64,000 nt of DNA from Candidatus Enterococcus willemsii (GTDB lineage Bacteria; Bacillota; Bacilli; Lactobacillales; Enterococcaceae): NCBI RefSeq assembly GCF_009933335.1, contig NZ_MAEL01000038.1, forward strand, positions 1-64,000. The letters are read 5' to 3'. Made by a program: the position numbers and the translations under genes. Of the stretch, positions 27,347 to 37,854 are shown piece by piece; position 1 is the stretch's first letter, and every line of letters starts with the position of its first letter. The notes under the pieces were generated by a model. It was not told the DNA's origin. It saw nothing but the letters and a program-made list of their open reading frames with translations, and did no database searches.

Positions 27347-28606
27347 TTACTCCTCTACCATCTTAATGTCTGCACCTAAGGCGGTTAACTTTTCAATAAT
27401 ATGGTCGTAGCCACGTAAAATATATTCGACTTTTCCGATAGTTGTTGTTCCTTTTGCCATCAAACCAGCGATTACTAGACAAGCGCCGGCACGTAAATCA
27501 GAGGCTACGACTTCTGCTCCTCGTAATTCACTAGGTCCTTCTAAAATCATCATATTGCCCTCAATCGAAGCTGATGCGCCCATCCGAACAAGTTCTGGAA
27601 TATGATTCACACGTTGAGAATAAATCGTATCTGTCACTTCAGAGGTACCATTAGCCTTCAACAAAAGTGGCGTAATTGGTTGCTGCAAGTCTGTAGCAAA
27701 ACCTGGATAAGGATATGTTTTGACTGCTGTTGCTTTTAAATTTTTTGCAGGATGCACATAAATACTATCTTCCGAAATATCCATCGCAACACCAATTTCT
27801 TCTAATTTAGAAATGAAGCTATCTAGATGTTCGTAAATAACATTTTTGACAGTGATTCCCTCACCAACTGCAGCAGCTAAAGATAAATAAGTTCCTGCTT
27901 CAATTCGGTCTGGGATAATTGAATGACGACAGCCATGCAATTCTTTGACCCCTTCAATCCGAATTTCATTCGTACCTGCGCCACGAATCTTAGCACCCAT
28001 ATTATTTAATAAAGTAGCAACATCGATAATTTCTGGTTCTCTGGCTGCATTTTCAATAATCGTGCGTCCTTCTGCTTTGACAGCAGCTAACATCACGTTA
28101 ATCGTCGCACCGATGGAAACCATATCTAGGAAAATACGCTCTCCTTTTAAACCATCTTCTGGGGTACGCAAATACATCGCCCCATGTTCATTGGTTACCG
28201 TTGCGCCTAACGCTTCAAAACCTTTTACATGTAAATTAATGGGACGTGGGCCTAAGTGACAACCACCAGGTAAACCAACCACACCTTCACCAAATTTACC
28301 TAATAAGGCTCCCATGAAGTAATAAGACGCACGCAAGCTATTAATTTTGCCGCTTGGCATTGGAATAGAAACAATTTCTGTTGGATCAATTTCTAATTCA
28401 TTATTTTCAAACTTTGTTTTAACCCCCATAATTTCAAGAATTTCAATTAACGAATGGACGTCTTGAATATCTGGTACACCTTCTAAAATTACTGGAGAAT
28501 CTGCTAAAATCGCTGCTGGAATTAATGCCACTGCACTATTTTTTGCCCCGCTGATAGTAATTTCACCAGATAATGGGCGATTGCCATTAATGACTATTTT
28601 TTTCAT
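27347..28606 (-). CDS. murA: UDP-N-acetylglucosamine 1-carboxyvinyltransferase
   Basis: 419 residues. Transfers enolpyruvate from PEP to UDP-GlcNAc in the first committed step of peptidoglycan synthesis, in the cytoplasm. The fosfomycin-target Cys is present in GGCHLGPRP (about residue 118), and FATDLQQP is conserved. Low-GC Gram-positives usually carry two paralogues; its place beside rho and fba fits the second copy (MurA2/MurZ type). Confidence 0.93.
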   Translation of the reverse strand: MKKIVINGNRPLSGEITISGAKNSAVALIPAAILADSPVILEGVPDIQDVHSLIEILEIMGVKTKFENNELEIDPTEIVSIPMPSGKINSLRASYYFMGALLGKFGEGVVGLPGGCHLGPRPINLHVKGFEALGATVTNEHGAMYLRTPEDGLKGERIFLDMVSIGATINVMLAAVKAEGRTIIENAAREPEIIDVATLLNNMGAKIRGAGTNEIRIEGVKELHGCRHSIIPDRIEAGTYLSLAAAVGEGITVKNVIYEHLDSFISKLEEIGVAMDISEDSIYVHPAKNLKATAVKTYPYPGFATDLQQPITPLLLKANGTSEVTDTIYSQRVNHIPELVRMGASASIEGNMMILEGPSELRGAEVVASDLRAGACLVIAGLMAKGTTTIGKVEYILRGYDHIIEKLTALGADIKMVEE

Positions 28607-28768
28607 ATATTTTTCACCTATTATTTTTTCAAATTTAAATACACATCATTGAACATTTTACCATATCTTGCACGAATAAAAAAGTTAAGTAAATTTCCTA
28701 TCCCTCTTGTAAAATAAATAGCAACAACCGATAATCATTAATAAATGATGAGAAGAGAGGACTCTATT

Positions 28769-29137
28769 ATGCAGACAAAACGTTTCTATGCAGAAAAAAA
28801 TGGCGACATTTATTGCAACCTATTTATTGATACTCCTGCAGCGCTTCGACGTCTACAACATGAGTTGATACGCTTGAAATTTACACATTCACAAGTCTTA
28901 GAAATGCCCAGCTTAAAGGATAGTTTGTCTGAAATTGGTGTCTCTTTGACGTTGGAATATATACTAGTCATTATTAACAAACAACGCCTTTTTCAATATG
29001 CTGTTCATCCTATCACAACGCCGACTGTTGCTCCTTTTTTAGCCAATGACAAAATAGTCATTCACTCAGATTATATCGAGATATTTCCCGAAGCTGACGC
29101 AAAACCACCTTATGCTTCCTTTGAAATTTTGGCGTAA
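28769..29137 (+). CDS. Hypothetical protein
   Basis: 122 residues with no membrane segment; MQTKRFYAEKNGDIYCNLF at the start. AGAGAGG before ATG 28769 sets the start. A lone rightward gene between murA and the glyoxalase-like gene, ending in a shared bidirectional terminator. No family recognised. Confidence 0.7.
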   Translation: MQTKRFYAEKNGDIYCNLFIDTPAALRRLQHELIRLKFTHSQVLEMPSLKDSLSEIGVSLTLEYILVIINKQRLFQYAVHPITTPTVAPFLANDKIVIHSDYIEIFPEADAKPPYASFEILA

Positions 29138-29140
29138 AAA

Positions 29141-29168
29141 AACACGTGTAGCATTACTGCACGTGTTT
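29141..29168. terminator. Bidirectional terminator
   Basis: AACACGTG pairs with CACGTGTT around a 12-nt loop, with A and T tracts on either side. It serves both the hypothetical gene and the convergent dioxygenase-like gene. Confidence 0.75.
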
Positions 29169-30026
29169 TGCTAATTGAAATTTGATTTTGATGCCATTTG
29201 GATCCATAGTAATTAGTTGATTATCTTCTTTTACATAATCCACTTGATGATTTTGCCAATGTGCTTCCAATTTGCTTAATTCTTCTTGATTTGTGACAAA
29301 CGTATAATAATCTAATCCCAAATCGTCTGCTGACATGGCTGGAATATTGTGTCCCATCCAAATATTTGAACCAATATGGTGATGATAGGTGCCTGTTGCA
29401 AAAAACTTTGCTTGCTTCCCAAAATCGGATTTTAAGGTTAAACCTAAACTATTTGTATAAAATTGTTCCGTTTTATCTAAATCTGCTACTTTCAAATGGA
29501 CATGACCGACTGTTGTGCCTTTCGGAAAAGTTGCGTGCTGTCTATCAGCTGCAGCAAGAACACCATCAGCATCCATTTCAATCGTAATGCCTACAATCTC
29601 ACCATCTTCACGAATATCCCATTCGCTCTTTGGTTTATCACGATAAACTTCAATCCCATTGCCTTCTGGGTCAGTTAAATACAGCGCTTCGCTATAGCCA
29701 TGATCACTAGCGCCAGCAATTGGTGCGTTCACGGTTAAATAATGATACAGTGCATTACCTAAATCCCGGCGAGTTGGCAATAAAAAAGCCACATGATATA
29801 AACCTGTTTTAGGTGTTACGGGTAGCGGGTTTGCGACTTTAGTCAAAATCAACAACGTCGTCTCTTCTGTTCCTAACATACTTTGTCGCTCAGAAGTTTC
29901 TCGCAGCGTTAAACCAATTACTTCTTGGTAAAATTTTGTCATATGTTCAAGATTCGCCACTTTGAGCGCGACCAATCCAGGATGTGTCTGTTCAGATAAT
30001 TGAAAAGCTGGATGAATTGTCTTCAT
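29154..30026 (-). CDS. Vicinal-oxygen-chelate (glyoxalase/extradiol dioxygenase) family protein
   Basis: 290 residues with two glyoxalase-like modules. Metal-ligand candidates: HPGLVALKVANLEHM with DPEGNGIEVY in the first, and VGHVHLKVADLD with DPNGIKIKF in the second. It resembles CatE/YwbC-type catechol 2,3-dioxygenase-like proteins; the substrate is unknown. The start at 30026 follows AAAGAGG; ten upstream codons are excluded. Confidence 0.85.
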   Translation of the reverse strand: MKTIHPAFQLSEQTHPGLVALKVANLEHMTKFYQEVIGLTLRETSERQSMLGTEETTLLILTKVANPLPVTPKTGLYHVAFLLPTRRDLGNALYHYLTVNAPIAGASDHGYSEALYLTDPEGNGIEVYRDKPKSEWDIREDGEIVGITIEMDADGVLAAADRQHATFPKGTTVGHVHLKVADLDKTEQFYTNSLGLTLKSDFGKQAKFFATGTYHHHIGSNIWMGHNIPAMSADDLGLDYYTFVTNQEELSKLEAHWQNHQVDYVKEDNQLITMDPNGIKIKFQLAKHVQ

Positions 30027-30157
30027 ACGATTCGCCTCTTTCGTTTTCTGTATCATACACTACTTATGTTTAGTAAGTGAAGTTATTTGCTCTATGTATG
30101 GGCTAAAATATAAAACTTTTTTGTGTAATCATTTACTGATTTATTTTTTATATAAAA

Positions 30158-30187
30158 AACCCTTAGAAATTTTCATTTCTAAGGGTT
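30158..30187 (-). terminator. Terminator after fba
   Basis: AACCCTTAGAAAT pairs perfectly with ATTTCTAAGGGTT around a 4-nt loop, followed on the minus strand by TTTTTT. Confidence 0.85.
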
Positions 30188-30197
30188 AAATATCTAA

Positions 30198-31067
30198 TTA
30201 AGCTTTATCAGCTGAACCGAACCATTCGATGTGTTCAATTGCATCTTTCACAATTGCAGCTTTACCTGGTGCTAATAATTTACGAGGGTCAAAACCTTTT
30301 CCTTCTAAATCTTTGCCAGCTTCGATATATTCACGAGTTGCTTTAGCAAATGATAATTGGAATTCAGTGTTTACGTTAATTTTAGAAACACCCATTGAGA
30401 TTGCTTTTTCGATTTGTTCTTGAGGGATACCTGATCCACCGTGTAATACTAATGGTACATCTTGTCCTACAGCATCAGCGATAGCTTGTAAGTGATCAAA
30501 AGCTAAACCAGTCCAGTTTTCTGGGTAAGCACCGTGGATGTTACCAATACCACATGCTAAGAAATCAATACCAGTGTTAACCATTTGTACACATTCGTCG
30601 ATATCTGCTAATTCACCAGTACCGATGATTCCGTCTTCTTCTCCACCGATTGAACCAACTTCACATTCTACAGAAACACCTTTAGCATGAGCTTTTTCAA
30701 CTACGTCTTTTGCTAATTTTAAGTTTTCATCAAATGGTAAGTGAGAACCGTCAAACATTACTGAAGTGTAACCAGCTTCGATACATTCTAATGCATCTTT
30801 ATATTCACCATGGTCTAAGTGTAATACAACTGGTACAGTGATGTTCATTGATTCGATTAAATCTTTCACCATGTTTACAACTAATTTGTAACCGCCCATG
30901 TATTTTGCAGCACCCATTGAAGTTTGGATTAATACTGGTGCATTTTTTGCTTGAGCAGCCTCAAGAATTGCTTGAGTCCATTCTAAGTTATTTGTGTTAT
31001 ATGCACCTACAGCATATCCGCCTTTACGAGCTGCCTTAAAGATTTCAGTACCTGATACTAATGGCAT
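30198..31067 (-). CDS. fba: Class II fructose-1,6-bisphosphate aldolase
   Basis: 289 residues. Cleaves fructose 1,6-bisphosphate into DHAP and GAP in glycolysis, zinc dependent. Zinc and catalytic motifs: VLHLDHGE (Asp and His) and LHGGSGIP. Codon usage is biased as for a highly expressed gene. It stands alone with a strong terminator, and GGAGG lies before the ATG. Confidence 0.96.
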   Translation of the reverse strand: MPLVSGTEIFKAARKGGYAVGAYNTNNLEWTQAILEAAQAKNAPVLIQTSMGAAKYMGGYKLVVNMVKDLIESMNITVPVVLHLDHGEYKDALECIEAGYTSVMFDGSHLPFDENLKLAKDVVEKAHAKGVSVECEVGSIGGEEDGIIGTGELADIDECVQMVNTGIDFLACGIGNIHGAYPENWTGLAFDHLQAIADAVGQDVPLVLHGGSGIPQEQIEKAISMGVSKINVNTEFQLSFAKATREYIEAGKDLEGKGFDPRKLLAPGKAAIVKDAIEHIEWFGSADKA

Positions 31068-31291
31068 AATAGTTTCCTCCTAAGTTTTAAAAAACTGTAT
31101 TTGTTAAGACTTAACTTAACCAACGCTATTATTTTAGCAAATATTGATAGATTTTTCTACTAAAACTATGCAATTCTAGTGAATTTCCATCTTTTCCTTT
31201 ATTTTAAAACAAAGAATAGAAGAAAATTTTCTGAAAGAATGTGATTATTCATACAAATTTTATCTTTTAAAATAACAATAGAAAATTCTTA

Positions 31292-32890
31292 TCATTTATC
31301 GATAGAAGCATCAATAAATGCTTGGAACAAAGGTTGTGGACGATTTGGGCGTGACACTAGTTCTGGATGGAACTGACAAGCTACAAAAAATTTATTTTCT
31401 GGAATCTCAACAATTTCTGCTAAGCGATTGTCTGGTGACATCCCAGAAAAGACAAACCCATTTTCTTCAAACTGTTGGCGGAATTTATTATTAAATTCGT
31501 AACGATGACGATGGCGTTCTTCAACAACTTCTACATTCCCATAAGCAGCAGCTGTTTTTGTGCCTGGTGTTAATTGGCAAGGATACAAACCTAAACGTAG
31601 TGTGCCACCTAAGTTTTCGATATTTTCTTGGTCGGCCATTAAATCAATAATATTGTAAGGTGTTGTTGGTACGGTTTCTGCAGAGTGAGCACCTTCTAAA
31701 CCAATCACATTGCGTGCAAATTCGACACAAGCCATTTGCATCCCTAGACAAATTCCTAAGAACGGCACATCATTTTCTCTAGCATAACGAATTGCTTCAA
31801 TTTTTCCTTCAACACCACGATCACCAAAGCCACCAGGAACAATAATTCCATCGGCATCTTGTAAACGCGCGGCTACATTTTCAGCAGTTAGATCCGCCGA
31901 TTGAACCCAGTCAATCTCAATATCGGCATCGTCAGTAAAACCAGCATGTTTCAATGCTTCAACGACGGAAAGGTATGCGTCTGGTAATTCGACATATTTT
32001 CCAACTAAAGCAATTTTAACAGTTTTCTTCAAGTTTAAGACTTTTTCTTCTAGCGCTTTCCATTCCGTCATATCTGCTTCTGGTGCATCAATTTTTAAAT
32101 GATCACAGACGATTTGATCCATGTTTTGTTTTTGTAAATTTAAAGGAATCGAATATAAGGTATCGACATCCAAGGATTCAATCACCGCTTCTGGTGAGAC
32201 ATCACAAAATTGTGCTAACTTGTCTTTGGTTCCTTGAGATACCGGTTGTTCGGTACGGACAACTAACAGATTTGGTTGAATACCCAAGCTGCGTAATTCT
32301 TTTACGCTGTGTTGTGTAGGTTTGGTTTTCATTTCACCAGCAGCTTTTAAATAAGGAATCAAGGTTGTGTGGATATACAACACATTATCTGAACCCACAT
32401 CAGCTTTCATTTGACGAAGCGCCTCTAAAAATGGCAAGGATTCAATGTCACCGACTGTTCCACCGACTTCCGTGATAATAATATCTGCATTCGTCGTTGT
32501 TGCTGCACGCATAATTTTATCTTTGATTTCATTGGTGATATGGGGAATGACTTGGACAGTTGCTCCTAAGTATTCTCCTTTGCGCTCTTTGCGTAAAACT
32601 TCTGAATAAATTTTTCCAGTCGTAACATTTGAATATTGATTTAAGTTAATATCAATGAAACGTTCATAGTGGCCTAAGTCCAAATCAGTCTCTGCACCAT
32701 CATCGGTTACGAATACTTCGCCATGTTGGTAAGGACTCATGGTTCCTGGATCAAGGTTAATATAGGGATCAAATTTTTGAATGGTCACATTCAAACCACG
32801 ATTTTTTAATAAACGTCCTAATGATGCGGCGACAATCCCTTTTCCAATGGAAGAAACCACACCACCTGTTACAAAAATATATTTTGTCAT
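31292..32890 (-). CDS. pyrG: CTP synthase
   Basis: 532 residues. Converts UTP to CTP with glutamine. The N-terminal synthetase domain ([14 protein letters not shown]-loop) is followed by a class I glutaminase with nucleophile Cys in GICLGMQ and a C-terminal HPE (FHPELVS). Its leader holds a CTP-responsive attenuator. Confidence 0.97.
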   Translation of the reverse strand: MTKYIFVTGGVVSSIGKGIVAASLGRLLKNRGLNVTIQKFDPYINLDPGTMSPYQHGEVFVTDDGAETDLDLGHYERFIDINLNQYSNVTTGKIYSEVLRKERKGEYLGATVQVIPHITNEIKDKIMRAATTTNADIIITEVGGTVGDIESLPFLEALRQMKADVGSDNVLYIHTTLIPYLKAAGEMKTKPTQHSVKELRSLGIQPNLLVVRTEQPVSQGTKDKLAQFCDVSPEAVIESLDVDTLYSIPLNLQKQNMDQIVCDHLKIDAPEADMTEWKALEEKVLNLKKTVKIALVGKYVELPDAYLSVVEALKHAGFTDDADIEIDWVQSADLTAENVAARLQDADGIIVPGGFGDRGVEGKIEAIRYARENDVPFLGICLGMQMACVEFARNVIGLEGAHSAETVPTTPYNIIDLMADQENIENLGGTLRLGLYPCQLTPGTKTAAAYGNVEVVEERHRHRYEFNNKFRQQFEENGFVFSGMSPDNRLAEIVEIPENKFFVACQFHPELVSRPNRPQPLFQAFIDASIDK

Positions 32891-32944
32891 TAATAAAAAC
32901 TCCTTCTTCTGTACGTATTTGAAGGTCCAACGATTAGAAAAACG

Positions 32945-33060
32945 AAAAAAGCTCCCTACTCAATGACATCGCCATTGAACAGGGAGCGTAACGGTCTAAT
33001 TGTTGACTCTTTGAAAGAGTGCCCAAACAGTATTCTATTCGGTTTGGGTACAAAAGTCAA
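32945..33060 (-). promoter_or_regulatory. pyrG promoter and CTP-sensing attenuator
   Basis: TTGACT (33055-33060), 17-bp spacer, TAGAAT (33032-33037), then initiation at GGGC (33024). The leader ends in a terminator whose stem is GCTCCCT/AGGGAGC (32951-32987) plus T-run. In other Gram-positives low CTP makes polymerase stutter at GGGC, adding G residues that pair with the CU-rich stem arm and prevent termination. All parts of that mechanism are present here. Confidence 0.85.
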
Positions 33061-33096
33061 TTCATATACTTTTTTCGTGAAAATTTTCAGAAACAG

Positions 33097-33642
33097 TTAA
33101 TCATATGCTGCTCGGGGACCACCAATATATTTAGGACGGCTCGTTAAAGCGGTCACGTGTGCTGCGCCAATTTCTTTGATACTTGGGCGAAACGGCACTT
33201 GGACATGCTTTACATGCATCCCGATTGCCGTATCACCGATGTCAACACCTGCCTTTGCGACAATGTGTTCTACTTCTACTGGTGAGTCAAATAATTTAAA
33301 TGCAGCAACCGAGCAAGCGCCTCCTGCATGTAATTGCGGTCGAACCGCGACAATTTCCAAATCCTTGGCTTCTGCAAATCCTGCTTCAACAACTAATGCA
33401 CGGTTTAAATGTTCGCAGCCTTGTACAGCTAGAAAAATCCCTTTTTCATCTAATAATTGTTTTAATGTTGCAACAATCCATTCGCCGACTTCTTGGCTCG
33501 AATTTTTACCAATCTGCCCGCCCATTACTTCACTCGTTGAGCATCCTAAAACAAAAATATCCCCTTTTTTCAATTTTCCTTGTGTGAGTATTTCTTGCAC
33601 TACCGTAGACACATCTTGTCTAATTTTTTCTTCTGATAACAT
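33097..33642 (-). CDS. DUF436 / TIGR01440 family protein (YwlG-like)
   Basis: 181 residues; a conserved protein of unknown biochemistry related to B. subtilis YwlG. It has an [12 protein letters not shown] start and [11 protein letters not shown]. It lies 3 bp after the ECF transporter gene in what looks like a three-gene vitamin B6-type operon; a link is inferred from context only. Confidence 0.85.
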   Translation of the reverse strand: MLSEEKIRQDVSTVVQEILTQGKLKKGDIFVLGCSTSEVMGGQIGKNSSQEVGEWIVATLKQLLDEKGIFLAVQGCEHLNRALVVEAGFAEAKDLEIVAVRPQLHAGGACSVAAFKLFDSPVEVEHIVAKAGVDIGDTAIGMHVKHVQVPFRPSIKEIGAAHVTALTSRPKYIGGPRAAYD

Positions 33643-33645
33643 CTT

Positions 33646-34128
33646 CTAACCTCTTTTCCAAATGACGCGTGTTTTTAACATTGGGGCAACAAAATAAGCT
33701 ACTACGCTACCAAATCCCGCTTGAATGCTGTTTGTCGGAATCGATGCCAAACCGGCAGGAATTCCATATAATAATGTCGTTGCTAAGGCATAGCCGACAA
33801 CCATAATAATACTACCTAATAACAGCCCAATTAAGTGACTATTTCTACCTTTTTGATACCCGATACCAGCAACCCATCCTTGTAAACCATGAATTACGAC
33901 TGAAAAGAAAATCCATTGCGGATAACCTGACAATAAATCGATCATGCCGCCACTAAGAGCCCCGACGGATAAACCACCCACAGGACCAAAAAGAAGCGCT
34001 GCTAAATAAATGCCGGCATCACATAAAGTAATAAAACCATTTGTTGCTGGGACAGGAATAATAAACATCATCGAAATCGCTACGACTAACGCGGTCATCA
34101 CACCAAACAAAGAAATATTTCTAACCAT
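33646..34128 (-). CDS. ECF transporter S component (probable pyridoxine type)
   Basis: 160 residues, about five or six membrane helices, substrate-binding S subunit of a group II ECF transporter sharing an energising module encoded elsewhere. It overlaps the upstream kinase gene by 8 nt, which points to the kinase's substrate (pyridoxine or HMP) as cargo. Confidence 0.78.
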   Translation of the reverse strand: MVRNISLFGVMTALVVAISMMFIIPVPATNGFITLCDAGIYLAALLFGPVGGLSVGALSGGMIDLLSGYPQWIFFSVVIHGLQGWVAGIGYQKGRNSHLIGLLLGSIIMVVGYALATTLLYGIPAGLASIPTNSIQAGFGSVVAYFVAPMLKTRVIWKRG

Positions 34129-34912
34129 GACTTCTCCTCACTTTCTCTCCTTGGTGCCAAACGCTACCAAAATTTTCTTTCACAAGAACGCCCTGTTGAA
34201 TACTTTCATAGACAAATGCTTTAGCTGCGGCAACCGATGTCGGCAATGATTCCCCTAGTGCTAAATTCGCTGCAATACTTGAAGCAAAAGAACAACCTGC
34301 GCCATTAACCGTTTCTAGGGCTAATTTCATTTCTTGAAATACTTGCGCTTTGCCATTTACAGCTAACACCTCCACCGCATGTTCACCAGCTAAATGTGCA
34401 CCACCTTTTAGACAAACAGCTGTCTCTGTAGATAGTTCCCTTGCAGCTTGTTGTAATTCTTCAATGGTTGTAATCGCACGTTGAACTAAAATCTCTGCCT
34501 CTGACAAATTCGGTGTAATCACAGTGACAATTGGAAACAATTCGTTACGCAAGACATCTACATAATCTTTCTCGTAGGTCGTTGTCGTTTCCTTAAATGC
34601 AAATACTGGATCCAATACGACAGGCACATTCGGATGTTGTAGCAAAAAATCTTTGATAATTGCAATATTTTCTATTTGATGAATCAAACCGATTTTGATT
34701 GCTGCTAGTTCCACATTGGCTAACGTATGTAATTGCTTTGTTAGTAACTCAGGCTCAATACGATGAATTTCAAAGGATACTTCACTAGTTACGACACAAG
34801 TTAAGACTGATAGTCCAAATAATTGATGATTTTCAAAAGTTTTTAAATCCGTTTGAATCCCACCACCAGAAAACGGATCGGAACCACCTATCGTCAAAAT
34901 TATTTTTGTCAT
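34121..34912 (-). CDS. Pyridoxine/hydroxymethylpyrimidine kinase (PdxK/ThiD family)
   Basis: 263 residues, ribokinase fold. ILTIGGSDPFSGGGIQTDLKTF at the start and the anion hole TVNGAGCSFASSIAANL near the end (GAGC with catalytic position). In Firmicutes this family includes ThiD-like enzymes that act as pyridoxal kinases. The neighbouring ECF S component supports vitamin B6 salvage. Start 34912 chosen for GAGGAG upstream. Confidence 0.82.
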   Translation of the reverse strand: MTKIILTIGGSDPFSGGGIQTDLKTFENHQLFGLSVLTCVVTSEVSFEIHRIEPELLTKQLHTLANVELAAIKIGLIHQIENIAIIKDFLLQHPNVPVVLDPVFAFKETTTTYEKDYVDVLRNELFPIVTVITPNLSEAEILVQRAITTIEELQQAARELSTETAVCLKGGAHLAGEHAVEVLAVNGKAQVFQEMKLALETVNGAGCSFASSIAANLALGESLPTSVAAAKAFVYESIQQGVLVKENFGSVWHQGEKVRRSHG

Positions 34913-35074
34913 GCTTCTCACTCCTCTGCATTTATCTTACGTTGGTTTTTACAAAAAGAAAACGACCAATTGGCTAGTTTTTTACCCATCCAATTTTAAC
35001 CACTATATGATTTTCTTTGCTGAAAGTTTCCTGCATCGTTATAATAAAGAAAATTGAGTTCAGGAGGTTTTCTC

Positions 35075-35443
35075 ATGCGTTTATGGCACCAACAATTAAT
35101 TCCACAACTCCCTCGCCAGCAATTATTAGGACAACACCGAGAATGCTGTGCGTTACGAGGAAATGGTTGGGGGAAAAAGCATGCAACCGTTGATTATGTG
35201 TTTAATCATTCTCCTTACAAACTATTCCAATACCACGAACTGATTATGCAAGAAATGAAAAGACGAGGTTATACCCCTAATTCACTTTGGGAAGATCCAT
35301 TATATCGAGGAAATAAATGCCCAAGTTACATTATTTTACCTGCTATCGCCTTAACAACACCCATTTATCCAGAACACAACAATGAGTATCTCGCTATTTG
35401 TTTAGCTAATTTAGAACAAAAAGGTATTTTTATTTCTGAATAA
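35075..35443 (+). CDS. Pyrimidine-dimer DNA glycosylase family protein (TIGR02328)
   Basis: 122 residues. RLWHQQLIPQLPRQQLLGQHRE and LRGNGWGKKH match the TIGR02328 group, related to T4 endonuclease V, which cuts at UV-induced pyrimidine dimers. AGGAGG at 35062-35067 precedes ATG 35075. Single gene with a hairpin after it. The activity is inferred from the family. Confidence 0.75.
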   Translation: MRLWHQQLIPQLPRQQLLGQHRECCALRGNGWGKKHATVDYVFNHSPYKLFQYHELIMQEMKRRGYTPNSLWEDPLYRGNKCPSYIILPAIALTTPIYPEHNNEYLAICLANLEQKGIFISE

Positions 35444-35444
35444 A

Positions 35445-35482
35445 AAGCGTTGCATGCTGACTACCAACATGCAACGCTTTTT
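35445..35482. terminator. Bidirectional terminator
   Basis: AAAGCGTTGCATG pairs with CATGCAACGCTTT around a short loop, with A and T tracts on the two sides. It separates the glycosylase gene and glnA. Confidence 0.8.
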
Positions 35483-35483
35483 T

Positions 35484-36824
35484 CTAATACAGTTCTAAAT
35501 ATTGCTCTAATTCCCATTCAGAGACGCTTTGTCGATAAGCCGCCCATTCCATGCGTTTCGCTTCCACAAAATTGCCATAAATATGCTCACCCAGAGCGCC
35601 ACTAATTGTTTCGTCTTTACGCAACTGTTTAATTGCATTATGCAAAGTTGATGGTAAGTCATAAATATGTGCAGCTAAACGTTCTTCTTCCGTCATTACA
35701 TAGATATTACGGTCAACTGCTGGTGGTGGTGTCAATTCACGACGAACACCGTCCAAGCCGGCTTCTAATAAGACAGCCATCGCTAAATAAGGGTTCGCTG
35801 ATGGATCCACTGAACGCAATTCTAAACGAGTCGATAAACCACGAGATTCTGGTACACGAATTAATGGAGAACGATTGTGCCCAGACCAAGCAACATAAAC
35901 AGGTGCTTCATAACCGGGAATTAATCGTTTATATGAATTGACTGTTGGATTACAAACAGCAGTAAATGCACGGGCATGTTCAATTAAACCAGCTAAAAAT
36001 TGATAGGCTGTTTCACTTAACTGCATGTCTCCGTTTGGATCAAAGAACACATTTTCTTCACCTTTAAATAAAGACATATTACAGTGCATCCCTGATCCAG
36101 CAATTCCTACTAATGGTTTTGGCATAAATGTCGCATGCAACCCATGTTTGCGAGCAATCGATTTTACGACTAATTTGAATGTTTGAATATTATCACACGC
36201 CTCGACAACTTCCGCATATTTAAAGTCAATTTCATGTTGTCCAGGTGCTGTTTCGTGATGAGAAGCTTCTACTTCAAAGCCCATGCGTTCTAATTCTAAA
36301 ACAATATCACGACGACAGTTTTCACCTAAATCAGTTGGGGCAAAATCAAAATAACCACCACGATCATTTAAGTCCGTCGTAATTTCACCATTCTCATCTA
36401 ATTTAAATAAGAAAAACTCAGGTTCAGGTCCTAAATTAAATGACGTAAAACCTAAATCATGCATGCTCTTGATTGCACGTTTTAAGTTTCCACGAGGATC
36501 ACCAGCAAATGGCGTACCATCAGGATTATACACGTCACAAATTAAACGAGCGACTTTACCATGATCGTTTTCCCAAGGAAAAATCATCCAAGTTGATAAA
36601 TCTGGGTATAAATTCATATCACTTTCTTCAATTCGTACAAATCCTTCAATTGAAGAACCGTCAAACATCATTTTATTATCCAATACTTTATCTAATTGGC
36701 TGATAGGTACTTCAACGTTTTTAATTGTTCCCATAATATCGGTAAACATTAAACGTAAGAAACGAACATTTTCCTCTTGTGCAATCTGCTTAATTTGTTC
36801 TGCAGTGTAATCCACTACTGGCAT
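35484..36824 (-). CDS. glnA: Glutamine synthetase type I
   Basis: 446 residues. Forms glutamine from glutamate, ammonia and ATP. Motifs DGSSIEGF, metal-binding [11 protein letters not shown] and ATP-binding [12 protein letters not shown] are present; no adenylylation site is expected, since Firmicute enzymes are feedback controlled through GlnR. The start at 36824 (MPVVDY) has AAAGGA upstream; MGLT (36836) overlaps that site. Second gene of glnRA. Confidence 0.96.
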   Translation of the reverse strand: MPVVDYTAEQIKQIAQEENVRFLRLMFTDIMGTIKNVEVPISQLDKVLDNKMMFDGSSIEGFVRIEESDMNLYPDLSTWMIFPWENDHGKVARLICDVYNPDGTPFAGDPRGNLKRAIKSMHDLGFTSFNLGPEPEFFLFKLDENGEITTDLNDRGGYFDFAPTDLGENCRRDIVLELERMGFEVEASHHETAPGQHEIDFKYAEVVEACDNIQTFKLVVKSIARKHGLHATFMPKPLVGIAGSGMHCNMSLFKGEENVFFDPNGDMQLSETAYQFLAGLIEHARAFTAVCNPTVNSYKRLIPGYEAPVYVAWSGHNRSPLIRVPESRGLSTRLELRSVDPSANPYLAMAVLLEAGLDGVRRELTPPPAVDRNIYVMTEEERLAAHIYDLPSTLHNAIKQLRKDETISGALGEHIYGNFVEAKRMEWAAYRQSVSEWELEQYLELY

Positions 36825-36868
36825 AGTTAATCCCATCCTTTTATTTTCATATCAATTCTCTTTGATGC

Positions 36869-37249
36869 TTATAAGCGCGGTCCCTTAGGTTGATAAGGGT
36901 GCTGTTGATTGAGTCCGCCTTGCGATAAAATTTCATCATAAAAGATTCGACGAACATCTTTATCGGTAAGCGGTTTTTTCTCTTTGACCGTTTGTTCTTC
37001 TGCTTTTTTCATTTCATATACTCGCTTGATGCCTGCCATATTTAAGCCATCAGAGAGATAATCTTTTATTTCTAGCAAAACGTCAATATCGTTCAATGAA
37101 TACATTCGACGATTTCCTTCACTGCGTTCAGGATGGATTAGTTCTTGTTCTTCATAGTAACGTATTTGCCGTGCACTTAAATCAGTCAGTTTCATTACTG
37201 TACCAATTGGAAACACGGACATTGAGCGTCGTAGTTCTTTTTCTCGCAT
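36869..37249 (-). CDS. glnR: Glutamine synthetase repressor GlnR
   Basis: 126 residues, MerR fold: HTH with ARQIRYYEEQELIHPERSEGNRRMYS, then a dimerisation helix and a C-terminal tail sensing feedback-inhibited GlnA. Represses nitrogen genes when glutamine is plentiful. The start at 37249 follows GAGAGGAG. A GlnR box lies just upstream of its promoter. Confidence 0.95.
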   Translation of the reverse strand: MREKELRRSMSVFPIGTVMKLTDLSARQIRYYEEQELIHPERSEGNRRMYSLNDIDVLLEIKDYLSDGLNMAGIKRVYEMKKAEEQTVKEKKPLTDKDVRRIFYDEILSQGGLNQQHPYQPKGPRL

Positions 37250-37298
37250 AGTGTCTCTCCTCTCTTCTGTAAAATGACAAAGCAATCAATCTACGAGT

Positions 37299-37351
37299 AA
37301 TATAGCAATGTTTTTAGGGACTGTCAAGCACTTATGTCAGATAATATTACA
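37299..37351 (-). promoter_or_regulatory. glnRA promoter with GlnR box
   Basis: TTGACA (37322-37327), 17-bp spacer, TATATT (37299-37304). Immediately upstream, 37335-37351 fits the GlnR/TnrA box TGTNA-N7-TNACA exactly. This indicates autoregulation. Confidence 0.88.
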
Positions 37352-37447
37352 TGAAAAATAAAAATATTCGGATTTTTGGGTAAAAAGAAAGAAAAATCAT
37401 CTCTAACTAAAAAAGACAATTCCCCTCCATTTGATATGTACCAATTT

Positions 37448-37768
37448 TTATGAAACAAAAAATGTTGCCACATACATTGACAATAAACAGACGATTAACG
37501 CCGCAACAACAACCAAAAAATCAAGCCATTCGTCATTATGCATCACCTTGAATGGTAAACGTTTCGGTCGAAAAGTCGGGTTTAAACTTTTGGCCTGATA
37601 ATCCATTGTGCTTGAAAATAAACTATCCGATGGAATCATAAAAATAAGTAAGACGACATAAATACCAGCCGTAGTAATGAAATATGGCCAGTGAAACCAT
37701 AGACTAACCCCTATTGCTAAGATTGCTGGAACCAATACACTTAATAGCCGTTGCCATTTTTTCTTCAT
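37448..37768 (-). CDS. Small membrane protein
   Basis: 106 residues with three hydrophobic segments (about 8-22, 25-46, 83-104) and a cytoplasmic-looking middle (FRPKRLPFKVM). The start at 37768 has AAAGGAGG seven bases before it. No family recognised. It lies between hflX and glnR with gaps on both sides. Confidence 0.7.
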   Translation of the reverse strand: MKKKWQRLLSVLVPAILAIGVSLWFHWPYFITTAGIYVVLLIFMIPSDSLFSSTMDYQAKSLNPTFRPKRLPFKVMHNDEWLDFLVVVAALIVCLLSMYVATFFVS

Positions 37769-37824
37769 GGACATTCCTCCTTTAACAATAATTGTACCAT
37801 ATTTGTTATTCGCGTGACGTAAAA

Positions 37825-37854
37825 AAAACCACTTCTAATGATAGGAGTGGTTTT
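37825..37854 (-). terminator. Terminator after hflX
   Basis: AAAACCACT pairs with AGTGGTTTT and is followed by further T on the minus strand. It overlaps the hflX stop. Confidence 0.8.

Noticed and set aside
33176-33649. 157-codon plus-strand frame opposite the DUF436 gene
   Set aside because: Antisense shadow of a conserved gene without ribosome binding site.
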